Assembly (NCBI GenBank): GCA_040902445.1
Contig: JBBDXJ010000117.1
Coordinates: forward strand, 1 to 34,973
DNA: 34,973 nt
Source of the DNA: Chryseosolibacter sp040902445
GTDB lineage: Bacteria > Bacteroidota > Bacteroidia > Cytophagales > Cyclobacteriaceae
Direction: 5' to 3'
A program made the position numbers and the translations under genes. Positions 1 to 7,240 of the stretch are shown in pieces. The notes under the pieces were generated by a model, which had not been told where the DNA came from, did not search any database, and worked only from the letters and a program-made list of their open reading frames with translations. Every line of letters begins with the position of its first letter. The stretch's first letter is position 1.

Positions 1-2
1 TT

Positions 3-152
3 ACGACAAAAGAGAACCCGTGTCAAGCGATTAAAGCGAAAGATCACCTCAAATATTACATCAAGGCCGTTGTTGACCATGAAGAAAAAAATGCGCTCTG
101 GCAGGAAGGGGAGAATGAATCTTTAAACAAATTCAGCGGGCGGATGGCTTAA
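3..152 (+). CDS. C-terminal fragment of an unidentified protein
   Basis: An open frame enters from the left edge and stops at TAA 150-152, giving 49 residues rich in Lys, Glu and aromatics. It includes the segment HLKYYIKAVVDHEEKN, which looks like an amphipathic helix. The other two plus frames stop early or give Arg/Lys-rich nonsense, so this is the likely coding frame. The family cannot be recognised from this short tail. The next gene, at 185-463, is on the opposite strand, so the two genes converge with about 30 bp between them. Confidence 0.55.
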   Translation, partial: TTKENPCQAIKAKDHLKYYIKAVVDHEEKNALWQEGENESLNKFSGRMA

Positions 153-184
153 CTACAGCGACCAATAGATGGAGCAGGAATTGG

Positions 185-463
185 TCAGTTTACCGGAAAG
201 TCACGGATAGGATAGATACTTTCAATGCGATCCATTTTTACAGTTGTTTCACTTCCCGGGTTTTCAGGTTGAGATCTTAAAATGACGCTTCCACCGTCTG
301 GCCCTCCAAATATTTCCATCACAGTTGAAATTTTTACGATCAATTTACCCTCGCTGCTATAACAGACTGCCAGTTGGCGGTTCAGTGATTTACTTTGCAG
401 CAATCCCGCAAAGATCCCGGGCTTATCGCGGATAACTCCAAAATGTACTTCCATGCCTCTCAT
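185..463 (-). CDS. small hypothetical protein, 92 aa
   Basis: This is a 92-residue soluble protein with no signal peptide or membrane segment. The N-terminal half has short alternating hydrophobic strands (QLAVCYSS, LIVKIS), followed by a Gly/Pro-rich loop (FGGPDGGS) and a C-terminal strand ending in IESIYPIRDF, suggesting a small beta-rich domain. The ATG at 463 is used. A second ATG three codons in (454) is equally possible; a purine stretch GGTGAG lies only 3 nt before the first ATG. No family was recognised. It converges with the fragment ending at 152. Confidence 0.6.
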   Translation of the reverse strand: MRGMEVHFGVIRDKPGIFAGLLQSKSLNRQLAVCYSSEGKLIVKISTVMEIFGGPDGGSVILRSQPENPGSETTVKMDRIESIYPIRDFPVN

Positions 464-792
464 ATACTCACCGGTTTAGCTATCGGGTCACATTCCAAAA
501 ACGTTCCCCGTGATTCACAGATTAATAAAAGCCAAAAACGAGGTTTGGCATCCACAGTAATGGGGAGCAGCAAGATAAGTTTATGTGATGTGGTCATTGA
601 TTTGCCACCTGGTGGTCAATCACCGTTACCGTGCGGATTCGGGTGAGTTATATAAAGCCGTGTAGGCTTAACCGTTAGTTGATGGTATTAATTTCTCTCA
701 GTGCTGTTTAACCATTCCCGTTCAAAGGGGGCGTTATCACAAATGATAATCACTACGGGACGACATCAACTTGCGGTGTAGTGATCTTGCTC
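464..792. other. intergenic stretch, nothing convincing
   Basis: These 329 bases lie between two minus-strand small genes. An 83-codon plus-strand reading frame crosses from 395 to 646, but it overlaps the preceding gene antisense and its product has no protein-like pattern. I see no strong hairpin with a U-tract and no clear promoter. The stretch probably holds the upstream region of the 185-463 gene. Confidence 0.4.
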
Positions 793-1173
793 CTATTGAT
801 AACGCATTGCCTTATCCCTATCGGGTAACGGATCAACATAAAGTGTTTTAAGAGCGAAAACCTTTTCAATTTCCTGCAGAAAAAGAACATGTGCCTGTAA
901 CGCAGCGCCATTCGAATCCTTTTCCTTCAATATGATGACTTTGTCGTGTTCAACATCATCGTCAAATATATCTTCAACCGCGCACATGAACAGGCCTGTC
1001 CCGAGGGGAGGTGCCCATATCCCGATAACATTTCCTTTCTCCCGGCTGGTGGCTAATTCCTCCAGAATGTTCTGCGGATCTGTAATAATTCCCTGCATCG
1101 CTTTATCATTTCCATTGAGTAATAAAAATGTGTACCAGCACCTGCTTGGCCGGACGAAATTGTCGGTTGACAA
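793..1173 (-). CDS. hypothetical protein, 126 aa, TTG start
   Basis: This is a 126-residue soluble protein with no signal peptide. It has a protein-like alternation of strands and helices, for example WYTFLLLNG, VIGIWAPPLGTG, an acidic patch EDIFDDDVEHDK, then VIILKEKD and a helix VLFLQEIEKVF. The frame opens with TTG at 1171-1173, with an in-frame TGA immediately upstream, so nothing longer is possible. The first ATG is codon 26 (1096-1098). I prefer the TTG because the residues before Met26 (RCWYTFLLLNGND) look like a genuine buried strand. The family is not recognised. Confidence 0.65.
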   Translation of the reverse strand: MSTDNFVRPSRCWYTFLLLNGNDKAMQGIITDPQNILEELATSREKGNVIGIWAPPLGTGLFMCAVEDIFDDDVEHDKVIILKEKDSNGAALQAHVLFLQEIEKVFALKTLYVDPLPDRDKAMRYQ

Positions 1174-1476
1174 TCAGCTGTTTCTTTGAAGGCACAATTT
1201 TTTTCTTTGGCGTGTTGGAAAATTGTGTCGAATGGGTTTTAATGAAGTTGACTTGTGTATATGGTATTTTTCTGGTGAAAAAGAAGCGAATTTGAATAGG
1301 GTAATGAACAAATTGAACACGGAACTGGTGGCAGATCCGGGGGAGATGTTTACAGGTTGACCAAGTCTTTGGATCCGGGTCTTTTTTTCGTTTTACCGGG
1401 GTTTATTTACTCTTTTCTCACTGGTTTTGTATATTGTTATCCCTAATTTGGTGAAACGACCCCTTAAACCCATACC
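1174..1476. other. intergenic region with an orphan terminator-like hairpin
   Basis: These 303 bases separate divergent genes and should hold the promoters of both. The only structured element seen is the hairpin plus T-run at 1333-1388, described separately. A 17-codon ATG frame (1304-1357) runs into that hairpin but has no other support. Confidence 0.4.
1333..1388 (+). terminator. terminator-like hairpin with T7 tract, no obvious gene upstream
   Basis: AGATCCGG (1333-1340) can pair with CCGGGTCT (1375-1382) through 8 bp with one T-G wobble, and is followed by seven Ts (1382-1388). The 34-nt interior contains a second possible short stem (CCAA/TTGG). The form and the T-run fit a plus-strand intrinsic terminator. 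The nearest upstream annotated gene is on the opposite strand, so it would end an unannotated short transcript or be fortuitous. Confidence 0.35.
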
Positions 1477-3033
1477 ATGAAAAAGCTCCTCCTTACCGCC
1501 TGTTTTTTGATGTTTTGGCAGCTAGTTTCCGGGCAGAACAACCCATTAGGAATCTTTCAAAATCACGGCGACATTGGAAAACCAAAACTTTCAGGGGCCG
1601 CATCTTACGACGAGAATCCGCAGGCTTATACAATCAAGGGTTCCGGATACAACATCTGGTTCGGAAGGGACGAGTTTCATTATTTGTACAATGCGCTCAC
1701 GGGTGATTTTATTCTCACGGCCAACTTTGAGTTTGTAGGGAAGGGTACCGATCCCCACCGGAAAATCGGCTGGATGGTCCGACCAAATACTGGTGAAAAT
1801 GCCCAGCATGTGAGTGCGGTGTTGCATGGGGATGGACTTACCGTATTACAGTGGCGCGCACTGCCGGGTGCACTGATGCGGGATCCCCAGGATGAGATCT
1901 TCACGTTAAAGAAGAATTTCCAGATCATGCAACTGGAGCGAAAAGGTAAGGTGTTCACCATGCGCGTAGCTCACCCCGGTGAACCGCTTCAGGTGGTAGG
2001 CTCGCACTCCATGGAAGAAATGCCCGATGACGTTCTTGGAGGATTGTTCATTTGTTCGCACAATGAAAGCGTTGTGGAAGAGGCAAGGGTATGGAATGTG
2101 CGCATTGATAAAACGGTTGCCGATAACTACAATCCCAACCGCGCAGGATTTATCGGTTCGCGGCTGGAGGTCCTCAGCGTTGCCGACGGAAAGCGCAAAA
2201 TTGTTCATGAATCCGACGGAAGGCTGGAAGCGCCGAATTTCTTGCCCGACGGCAAAAAGCTACTTTATAACGCCGATGGCTCTCTCTTTACCATTCCTGT
2301 CGAAGGTGGCACTCCCCAGAAGCTCAATACAGGTTTTGCCGATAGAAACAACAATGATCACGGTGTCTCCTTCGATGGAAAAATGCTCGCGATCAGTCAC
2401 CACCGCGACGGGCTGCCAGGCGGAGGTTCGACCGTTTATGTGCTGCCCCTGGGCGGCGGTACGCCCAAACAGGTTACTGAAAAGACCCCGTCATACTGGC
2501 ATGGATGGGCTCCGAATGGAAAAGAAGTTGTTTACGTGGGACAGCGGAACGGAAAAACCTACGACATTTATAAGATCAACATCAACGGTGGTGAGGAAAT
2601 CAAGCTGACCTCAACACCGGAAGGCGCACATGTTGATGGTCCTGAATATTCTCCCGACGGGAAGTATATTTACTTCAACGCAAGTTACTCCGGCACTATG
2701 CAGCTATGGCGAATGAAACCGGATGGGTCGGCGCAGGAGCAACTGACCTTTGACGAGTATAATAACTGGTTTCCCCATATTTCCCCGGATGGCAAGTGGA
2801 TAGCATTTATATCATTTCCCACCGATATTAATCCCAACGATCACCCCTCTTACAAGCGGGTCATGCTGCGACTGATGCCGGCCGCAGGTGGAGCTCCCAA
2901 AGCCCTGGCATTTCTTTATGGAGGTCAGGGAACCATCAATGTTCCTTCGTGGTCACCTGACAGCAAGCACATCGCGTTCGTCAGCAACTCCCGGAAAACA
3001 GAACCGGTTGAAAGCAAACCCCCTGTTAATTAA
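1477..3033 (+). CDS. secreted TolB-like PD40 beta-propeller protein with N-terminal sandwich domain
   Basis: The 518-residue protein starts with a Sec signal peptide (about 1-19, ending VSGQ). Residues about 30-215 look like a concanavalin/DUF1349-type beta sandwich (NIWFGRDEFHYLYNA, KIGWMVRP). From about residue 225 come PD40/WD40-like blades of the TolB type, seen as repeated xSPDGKxIxF motifs: FLPDGKKLLY, WAPNGKEVVYV, YSPDGKYIYF, ISPDGKWIAF and WSPDSKHIAFV. Such proteins are periplasmic or outer-membrane-associated and bind ligands or protein partners. No catalytic residues are evident, although family members are often labelled biopolymer transporter TolR. The ATG at 1477 is preceded by a 300-bp intergenic region, so it is probably transcribed alone. 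The exact substrate is unknown. Confidence 0.85.
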   Translation: MKKLLLTACFLMFWQLVSGQNNPLGIFQNHGDIGKPKLSGAASYDENPQAYTIKGSGYNIWFGRDEFHYLYNALTGDFILTANFEFVGKGTDPHRKIGWMVRPNTGENAQHVSAVLHGDGLTVLQWRALPGALMRDPQDEIFTLKKNFQIMQLERKGKVFTMRVAHPGEPLQVVGSHSMEEMPDDVLGGLFICSHNESVVEEARVWNVRIDKTVADNYNPNRAGFIGSRLEVLSVADGKRKIVHESDGRLEAPNFLPDGKKLLYNADGSLFTIPVEGGTPQKLNTGFADRNNNDHGVSFDGKMLAISHHRDGLPGGGSTVYVLPLGGGTPKQVTEKTPSYWHGWAPNGKEVVYVGQRNGKTYDIYKININGGEEIKLTSTPEGAHVDGPEYSPDGKYIYFNASYSGTMQLWRMKPDGSAQEQLTFDEYNNWFPHISPDGKWIAFISFPTDINPNDHPSYKRVMLRLMPAAGGAPKALAFLYGGQGTINVPSWSPDSKHIAFVSNSRKTEPVESKPPVN

Positions 3034-3040
3034 TTAATGG

Positions 3041-3190
3041 TTTGAAAAGTCTGAAAAGTTTGAAAGGTCTGAAAGGTTTAAATGCAGGTTGAAAGACAGG
3101 TTTAAATGCAGGTTGAAAGACAGGTTTAAATGCAGGTTGAAAGACAGGTTTAAATGCAGGTAAGAAGGGTCTGAAAAGTTTGAGAAGTAA
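3041..3190. repeat. Intergenic low-complexity repeat of TTTGAAAGGTCTGAAAAG type
   Basis: Immediately after the propeller gene the sequence consists of degenerate roughly 10-nt units (TTTGAAAAG, TCTGAAAGG), interrupted by the 24-bp tandem repeat at 3074-3161. A related stretch follows doxX at 7785-7825 and 7888-7908. The shared position, just 3' of plus-strand genes, suggests a dispersed intergenic repeat family rather than chance. Confidence 0.6.
3074..3161. repeat. 24-bp tandem repeat, about 3.7 exact copies
   Basis: Three exact copies of a 24-nt unit begin at 3074, 3098 and 3122, each starting AGGTTTAAATGCAGG and ending TTGAAAGAC. A 16-nt partial fourth copy occupies 3146-3161. The copies show no differences, which indicates recent slippage or unequal crossing-over. 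It is not in a coding frame of any supported gene. Confidence 0.9.
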
Positions 3191-3236
3191 GATCACCAAC
3201 CTTATTCCCTTTCCCTTATTCCCCTTATGCCCTTTT
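3191..3236. repeat. CCCTTAT-type pyrimidine-rich intergenic repeat
   Basis: A pyrimidine-rich stretch repeats short words such as CCTTATTCCC and CCCCTTATGCCC, ending at the stop codon of the cyclophilin gene. A longer relative occurs at 5990-6060. It is probably a dispersed non-coding repeat of this genome. Confidence 0.5.
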
Positions 3237-3908
3237 CTAACGGTTGACTGAGATTTTCAGGCGGATTTTCTTCAGGGGCTGGTCCTCATTATGAACTTTT
3301 ACGCCGGCAATTTTATCGATTACATCAAGCCCTTCCACTACTTCGCCGAAGGTAGTGTATTGCTGATCCAATGACATATAACCGCCAGCGGTCATGTAGA
3401 TTTGTTTCTGTTCTGGTGTAAGGGTCAGGCCGAATTGTTGTGCGTCATCCTCAACCTGATAATCCCTGTAGGTCGCGCCATGAACTATAAAGAATTCTGT
3501 CGGAGAAGATTGCAGTTCAGGATTATTTTCGTCTGAGCGCGCCATGGACAACGCTCCTCTCTTGTGAATGAATTTCTTATTGAATTCCGCGGGAAGGTTG
3601 TACTTTAATTCATCCGGATAGGTTCCGGCCTGGATCATGAACTGCCGCGTGATCCTGTAAAATGCCGCATCTTCGTACACGCCTTCCTTGATATTTTTTA
3701 CAAAGTTCGCGCCGTGGAGCGGAGTTTCATCATATAACCGGATACGCATATTTCCATATTCGGTTTCTATGAGAACTTCGTTTTCCGGATTCGCTTCACC
3801 ATATCGCATCAATTCTTCGCGAACGCTTTGGGGATTGATCTCAGTCACCTTCTTTTTGTCGCATGCGAGTGATAACAATAGCAAGAGCAGAATCGGAGCA
3901 ATTTTCAT
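3237..3908 (-). CDS. cyclophilin-type peptidyl-prolyl cis-trans isomerase, lipoprotein
   Basis: The 223-residue protein has a lipoprotein signal (LSLAC, Cys16), so the mature protein is lipid-anchored in the envelope. The cyclophilin domain spans about 43-222: VLIETEYGNMRIRLYDETP, the active-site strand FYRITRQFMIQAG (canonical FxRxxxxFMxQGG), then GALSMAR and SPTEFFI (canonical SQFFI). It would catalyse proline isomerisation during folding of exported proteins. An insertion of about 40 residues between EFFIVHG and YTTFGEVVEG is typical of Bacteroidota periplasmic cyclophilins. The gene is alone on the minus strand and converges with the propeller gene. The domain call is strong; client proteins are unknown. 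Confidence 0.92.
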   Translation of the reverse strand: MKIAPILLLLLLSLACDKKKVTEINPQSVREELMRYGEANPENEVLIETEYGNMRIRLYDETPLHGANFVKNIKEGVYEDAAFYRITRQFMIQAGTYPDELKYNLPAEFNKKFIHKRGALSMARSDENNPELQSSPTEFFIVHGATYRDYQVEDDAQQFGLTLTPEQKQIYMTAGGYMSLDQQYTTFGEVVEGLDVIDKIAGVKVHNEDQPLKKIRLKISVNR

Positions 3909-4075
3909 AGCGCTTAATTGACTTCAAATTAAAAGGTTTTGTCTGAGGCGGCAAAACGCGAACAATATATCCCCCATTACTTAGATGTCATATGCTTTAA
4001 AAACTGGCGATCAGGAAAAAGGAAGGCCAGGCGAAAACATTTCACCCGGCCGGTCTATTAACCAAAAAAGTATTT

Positions 4076-4272
4076 TTATTTGAATTGAATTTCCTTCACA
4101 TCGTCCCAGGGAATGTAAGCGGGTTCCTTTCTTTTCCCCATCGGATCGGCCCTTCGTAAACCAGGTCATCAGTGTAAACCTTTCCGTAGAGGAATCCTTC
4201 ATCCTTTGCCTGTGCCGACGCGGGAATTAAGATCAAAAGAGAAAAAACCCGGGAGTAAAAGGTCATTTTCAT
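4076..4272 (-). pseudogene. small secreted paralog of the upstream gene, apparently frameshifted
   Basis: From ATG 4272 the frame reads a signal peptide (about 1-22, ending SAQA), then GFLYGKVYTDD and YEGPIRWGKE, closely matching the neighbour at 4331-4729 (GFLYGKVSTEN, YTGPIRWGSE). After RWGK the same frame gives NPLTFPGTM and stops at 4096. The adjacent frame continues with EPAYIPWDDVKEIQF and stops at 4076, which looks more like real protein. One missing base in the G4/A4 run near 4136-4143 would join them into a protein of about 65 residues. Either the gene is decayed or the assembly has a homopolymer error. Even when repaired it is much shorter than its paralog. The function is unknown. 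Confidence 0.55.
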
Positions 4273-4330
4273 AAGCAGTTCGCTATTTGTATATGCCAAT
4301 CTGCTTCCGCGATAGGACATTTCGAACCGG

Positions 4331-4729
4331 TTAAGGCTGGAGTGGAACAAAGGCTGACCGACTGAATTTTTCCTTGCGCACGCCCTCTACCGTTCCATAC
4401 AAAGGGGTACCAAATACCGTTTCAAGTTTGGAAGGCGTAGGCAATCTGCTGAATGTCCAGTCAAAATTTAGCCAGGAGTCTTCATTTTTTTGTTCGGGAA
4501 CAAGCTGGTCATACCGGTCAGTCGTTTTTTCAGCGTTAAAGAAATCGGTCCATAATAGTTCTTCGCTGCCCCATCGGATGGGACCGGTGTAAGTATTGTT
4601 TTCCGTTGAGACCTTTCCATACAAAAATCCGTCGTGCGATTGCCCGGAGACTTCCATTGCAAAAGCCAGTATTGCCACGCATGTGCCCAGAAAAATCACA
4701 ACCCACCTGAATACATATTTCATCTTCAT
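4331..4729 (-). CDS. secreted hypothetical protein with GxLYGKV...GPIRWG motif, 132 aa
   Basis: The product begins with a signal peptide or N-terminal anchor (residues about 1-29, ending VSGQ), followed by GFLYGKVSTENNTYTGPIRWG and then WTDFFNAEK. I recognise this as a recurring Bacteroidota envelope motif without an assigned role. The remainder is polar and ends at LQP. The 4076-4272 gene directly downstream on the same strand is a shorter paralog starting 58 bp later, so the pair looks like a tandem duplication. Starts at codon 1 (4729) and codon 3 (4723) are both ATG. RNase H at 4886 is divergent, leaving about 156 bp for both promoters. The function is unknown. Confidence 0.7.
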   Translation of the reverse strand: MKMKYVFRWVVIFLGTCVAILAFAMEVSGQSHDGFLYGKVSTENNTYTGPIRWGSEELLWTDFFNAEKTTDRYDQLVPEQKNEDSWLNFDWTFSRLPTPSKLETVFGTPLYGTVEGVRKEKFSRSAFVPLQP

Positions 4730-4885
4730 AAATCTTTCACCATAATACGAATGGAATGTGAAAGTACCTGCACAAAGATACCGATAGCAAAGAGAAAGTG
4801 CCTGAACCGGGAATTGCCGGGGCTGAATCGGCTGAACTTCAGGATGGGCGAGCCACTACTGAATTATTCTTCTTTATCTTTGAAT

Positions 4886-5392
4886 ATGAGTAGGAGCGAA
4901 GGGTTACAGGGAGATGAGACCATTGAGGTGTTTACAGACGGAAGTTGTCACCCCGGGTCAGGAGAAGGGGCCTGGGCTGCAATTGTTTTGGAGGCGGGTA
5001 AAAAAGTTTTTTTATCAGGCAAAGATTCCGGAACGACCCATCAGCGGATGGAGCTTACCGCGGCCGTTGAAGCGGTCAAGTATATTCAAAGGTTGACGAT
5101 AGGGTATCTGAAAATTTTTCTCTACACTGATAGCCAATACCTGGCAGGCCTTGTCAGAAGGAAAAATAATCTGTTGCTGGCTGGATTAAAAACAAAAAAA
5201 AAGGAGCCACTTCCAAACGCAGATCTGGTTGTTCAGATCTTTCAGTTTCTTGAGACTTGCAGCAACCTCCGGATAGTAAAGATCCCGTCGCATCAAAAGC
5301 AGAATGGCAAGCTCGATTACAACCGGGAAGTAGATAAATATTCACGTAAGATAGTGCGTGAATCTGTCAGCATTCTCAATGCGAAAGTATAA
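4886..5392 (+). CDS. rnhA: ribonuclease HI family protein
   Basis: Starting from the ATG at 4886 gives a 168-residue protein that fits an RNase H fold. An in-frame extension back to 4634 overlaps the divergent gene and has no protein-like character. Visible catalytic residues are Asp18 (FTDGSC), Glu56 (HQRMEL), Asp82 (LYTDSQ), His136 (IPSHQK) and Asp150 (NREVDKYSRK), matching the D-E-D-H-D set of RNase HI. The enzyme cleaves RNA in RNA-DNA hybrids in the cytoplasm. The region between Asp82 and His136 includes a basic handle-like stretch (VRRKNN, KTKKKEP). The N-terminal 10 residues are extra. The gene stands alone. Confidence 0.88.
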   Translation: MSRSEGLQGDETIEVFTDGSCHPGSGEGAWAAIVLEAGKKVFLSGKDSGTTHQRMELTAAVEAVKYIQRLTIGYLKIFLYTDSQYLAGLVRRKNNLLLAGLKTKKKEPLPNADLVVQIFQFLETCSNLRIVKIPSHQKQNGKLDYNREVDKYSRKIVRESVSILNAKV

Positions 5393-5489
5393 CCGGGTCG
5401 CTCCGAAGCCGACGCGCCGGCATTTTCGTTACAGGAGCTGACGTAAGTAACTGTTCCAAAAGCAGTTACAAACAAAATTCCTGTAAATA

Positions 5490-5508
5490 TTTTTGATTAA
5501 ATCAAAAA
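5490..5508. promoter_or_regulatory. AT-rich perfect dyad upstream of the response regulator
   Basis: TTTTTGATT (5490-5498) and AATCAAAAA (5500-5508) form a perfect 9-bp inverted repeat around a single A. It lies 18 bp before the putative -7 element and 52 bp before the ATG. The position suits an operator or activator site. It is less convincing as a terminator of rnhA because the stem has only two G-C pairs. Confidence 0.35.
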
Positions 5509-5526
5509 AGAAGCGCTTAGGTAAGC

Positions 5527-5534
5527 TACATTTG
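5527..5534 (+). promoter_or_regulatory. candidate Bacteroidota -7 promoter element (TACATTTG)
   Basis: TACATTTG fits the Bacteroidota sigma-ABfr -7 consensus TAnnTTTG exactly and lies 26 bp upstream of the ATG at 5561. No clear TTG -33 element is present at the usual 19-21 nt spacing, so recognition may depend on a factor binding the dyad at 5490-5508. Confidence 0.4.
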
Positions 5535-5560
5535 CGAACTTTGCGCGGAAATTGAGCTAC

Positions 5561-5932
5561 ATGATGATTGTATTACACGTTGATGATGATCCGGATGACA
5601 GCGCTTTGTTCTGCGAAGCGGTGAAAGAAGCAGCGCCCTCATATACTTGTTTGGTGGCTGACAGTGCCGCTTCGGCTCTGGAGATTCTTTCGGACCGCCA
5701 GCGAATTCCGGATTACATTTTCCTGGATATGAATATGCCGAAAATGAATGGGCTGGAATGTTTGAAGCTGATCAGGAACAATCACGCTCTAAATCATATA
5801 AAGGTGATCATGTATTCCACCGCTTCGGATCCGGTGCACATGAAGGAGTTTAAAAAACTCGGAGCGGGTTTTTTACCTAAACCCGATCGCTTCGAAACGC
5901 TGGTTAAAAATCTTATCGAAATCCTCAGTTAG
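5561..5932 (+). CDS. single-domain response regulator (receiver domain only)
   Basis: From the ATG at 5561 the protein has 123 residues and consists only of a CheY-like receiver. The acidic pocket is in HVDDDPDD near the N-terminus, the phosphoacceptor Asp is in IFLDMNMPKMNG (residue 56), the conserved Thr/Ser in MYSTAS, and the switch Lys in FLPKPD (residue 107). It receives phosphate from a histidine kinase and acts through protein contacts because it has no DNA-binding domain. No kinase is nearby. A TTG at 5552 would add three residues, but ATG 5561 is the better start. This Bacteroidota subfamily (RR with PKMNGLECL) is common and rarely assigned a partner. Confidence 0.9.
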   Translation: MMIVLHVDDDPDDSALFCEAVKEAAPSYTCLVADSAASALEILSDRQRIPDYIFLDMNMPKMNGLECLKLIRNNHALNHIKVIMYSTASDPVHMKEFKKLGAGFLPKPDRFETLVKNLIEILS

Positions 5933-5989
5933 TCCATAGTCGATGGCCCTCTCCACTACGCCAGTATTTCGTTTAACCTATATACTTAT

Positions 5990-6060
5990 ATACCTATTTC
6001 CGTATGCCCTATACCCTTAGCCCCTTATTATTCCCTTATACCCTATTCCCTTATGTTCCT
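5990..6060. repeat. CCCTTAT-type pyrimidine-rich intergenic repeat
   Basis: The plus strand repeats words such as CCCTATACCC, CCCCTTATTATTCCC and CCCTTATACCC over about 70 bp, between the convergent response-regulator and small-hypothetical genes. A shorter relative sits at 3191-3236. No coding frame here looks real. Confidence 0.5.
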
Positions 6061-6063
6061 TAC

Positions 6064-6294
6064 CTACGATACCCTGATCCCCCGAAGGTGCTTATTGAGG
6101 TCTTCGTCGGAGGCAAAGGAAACGCGCATTATTTTCCCAGTTACAGGGTGATAATAAATTTCAACAAAGCGCATTTTAAGGTGGAATAATTTGACAGAAG
6201 CACCGTAGAAATCGGTTGAAAGGAGAAGTTGTGCTTCTTTCAGGATCAGGCTAGCCCTTTCCCTGAGATCCAGGCAATGGAAATCTTCATTCAT
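6064..6294 (-). CDS. small hypothetical protein, 76 aa
   Basis: From the ATG at 6294 (codon 26 of the longest possible frame) the product has 76 residues: an N-terminal helix (RERASLILKEAQLLL), then two strands (SVKLFHLKMRFVEIYYH, KIMRVSFAS) and a helical tail (DEDLNKHLRGI). The upstream part of the longer frame is hydrophobic without signal-peptide order and was excluded. It probably forms a compact alpha/beta domain. The family is not recognised. It is separated by about 170 bp and a terminator from the upstream minus-strand gene. Confidence 0.65.
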   Translation of the reverse strand: MNEDFHCLDLRERASLILKEAQLLLSTDFYGASVKLFHLKMRFVEIYYHPVTGKIMRVSFASDEDLNKHLRGIRVS

Positions 6295-6406
6295 ACAGGT
6301 GAGGTTATTAATACAAATATAAAAAATCAAAGGGTTACTTAAGTACAGGGCTTGCTGCAGGAATTGCACTTATCGGACATATGTAGGAAGCAGAAAAATC
6401 TTGCAT

Positions 6407-6442
6407 AAAAAAAGCCAGTAATCGCTTGAGGGATTACTGGCT
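6407..6442 (-). terminator. intrinsic terminator of the 6467-6856 gene
   Basis: An 11-bp perfect stem is formed by AGCCAGTAATC (6413-6423) and GATTACTGGCT (6432-6442) with an 8-nt loop. On the minus strand it is followed directly by seven Ts (the A run 6407-6413). It lies 24 bp downstream of the stop codon at 6467. Confidence 0.88.
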
Positions 6443-6466
6443 GAATATCGGGATGGCGGTTCCAGC

Positions 6467-6856
6467 TTATGCAGGAACGGTGTCTTCAACGGCGGTTTCC
6501 TGTGCTACTGCTTTGGCTACTACCTTGCGATTAACGTGGAGAACAAAATGTTTATCCATACTCAGTTCATAGGGAGCTTCACTCATAAGCTCTGACGCTC
6601 TCTTTGATTGTTGCAGCACCTGGAGGAGATTTTTTGCAACGGTGGAGGTTTTAATATTGTTCAGGGCTTTTCCGTGAGAAGCCTCCAGCATAAAACTAAA
6701 TCCGGTTTTTTCCTTTTGGCCAATTGCTTTAAATTCATGCGCAAACAGCTTGTACTGTTGCGGTCCGTTTTCAACCGCAGCTGACATCAGTTGCAGGATT
6801 ACAGGGCGATATTTGTTCCACAAAGAAGAATAGGGATTAGATTCGGCAAGCATCAT
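6467..6856 (-). CDS. hypothetical protein, 129 aa
   Basis: This is a soluble, mostly helical protein with no signal sequence. Residues about 10-45 (LWNKYRPVILQLMSAAV, YKLFAHEFKAIG) and 65-95 (NIKTSTVAKNLLQVLQQSKRASELM) look like helices, and YELSMDKHFVLHVNRKVV a beta hairpin. The tail is Ala/Val/Glu-rich (AQETAVEDTVPA) and probably disordered. The gene is followed by a strong terminator, so it appears to be a monocistronic unit. The family is not recognised; similar short proteins of unknown function are common in Cytophagales. Confidence 0.7.
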   Translation of the reverse strand: MMLAESNPYSSLWNKYRPVILQLMSAAVENGPQQYKLFAHEFKAIGQKEKTGFSFMLEASHGKALNNIKTSTVAKNLLQVLQQSKRASELMSEAPYELSMDKHFVLHVNRKVVAKAVAQETAVEDTVPA

Positions 6857-7138
6857 TGTATGTATTGTTTTTAAGTAGTTATCATTGTATCAAACAGGAT
6901 CAACAGAAGATTCTATTGAAACTGTCATTTTAACCAAGGATTTGTTCGAAAACCTCATCAAAAACCCAAAAGATCAGCAATATACGGATTTATAGTATAA
7001 CAACTGCACAGGACGATTAATTCCAGATGCCTGCGGAAGAATATGTAATTGTCATTTGAAACTCGCTTGACCACATTAGAACGGCAATTCATTATTAACC
7101 TAATCGAAATGACAACGATTGCATCTCAATTTAAGGTC

Positions 7139-7240
7139 TAAATTCACAATATCATTTTGTATGTCCCCGCGAGAGTCTCCTGTCTCAGGGACTCTGCGGA
7201 GACAGGATTGGCGATTAGTTTAAATTGACAATATCATTTT
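7139..7240. repeat. 20-bp direct repeats bracketing REP-like hairpin copy 1
   Basis: TAAATTCACAATATCATTTT (7139-7158) recurs as TAAATTGACAATATCATTTT (7221-7240), 19 of 20 identical. The hairpin at 7163-7199 lies between them. The arrangement may record insertion of the hairpin element with target duplication, or a local duplication. Confidence 0.75.
7163..7199 (+). repeat. REP-like hairpin copy 1
   Basis: GTCC tetranucleotide at 7163-7166, outer arms CCGCGAGAGTC and GACTCTGCGG (one extra bulged G), bulged T at 7178, inner stem CCTG/CAGG and loop TCT. It is a distal copy, upstream of doxX, about 6.3 kb from the RAYT gene. Confidence 0.8.

Noticed and set aside
395..646. 83-codon plus-strand frame
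   Set aside because: Antisense to the better-supported 185-463 gene at its start and lacking recognisable structure.
4634..4885. N-terminal extension of RNase H
   Set aside because: It overlaps the divergent secreted-protein gene; the RNase H fold begins just after the ATG at 4886.
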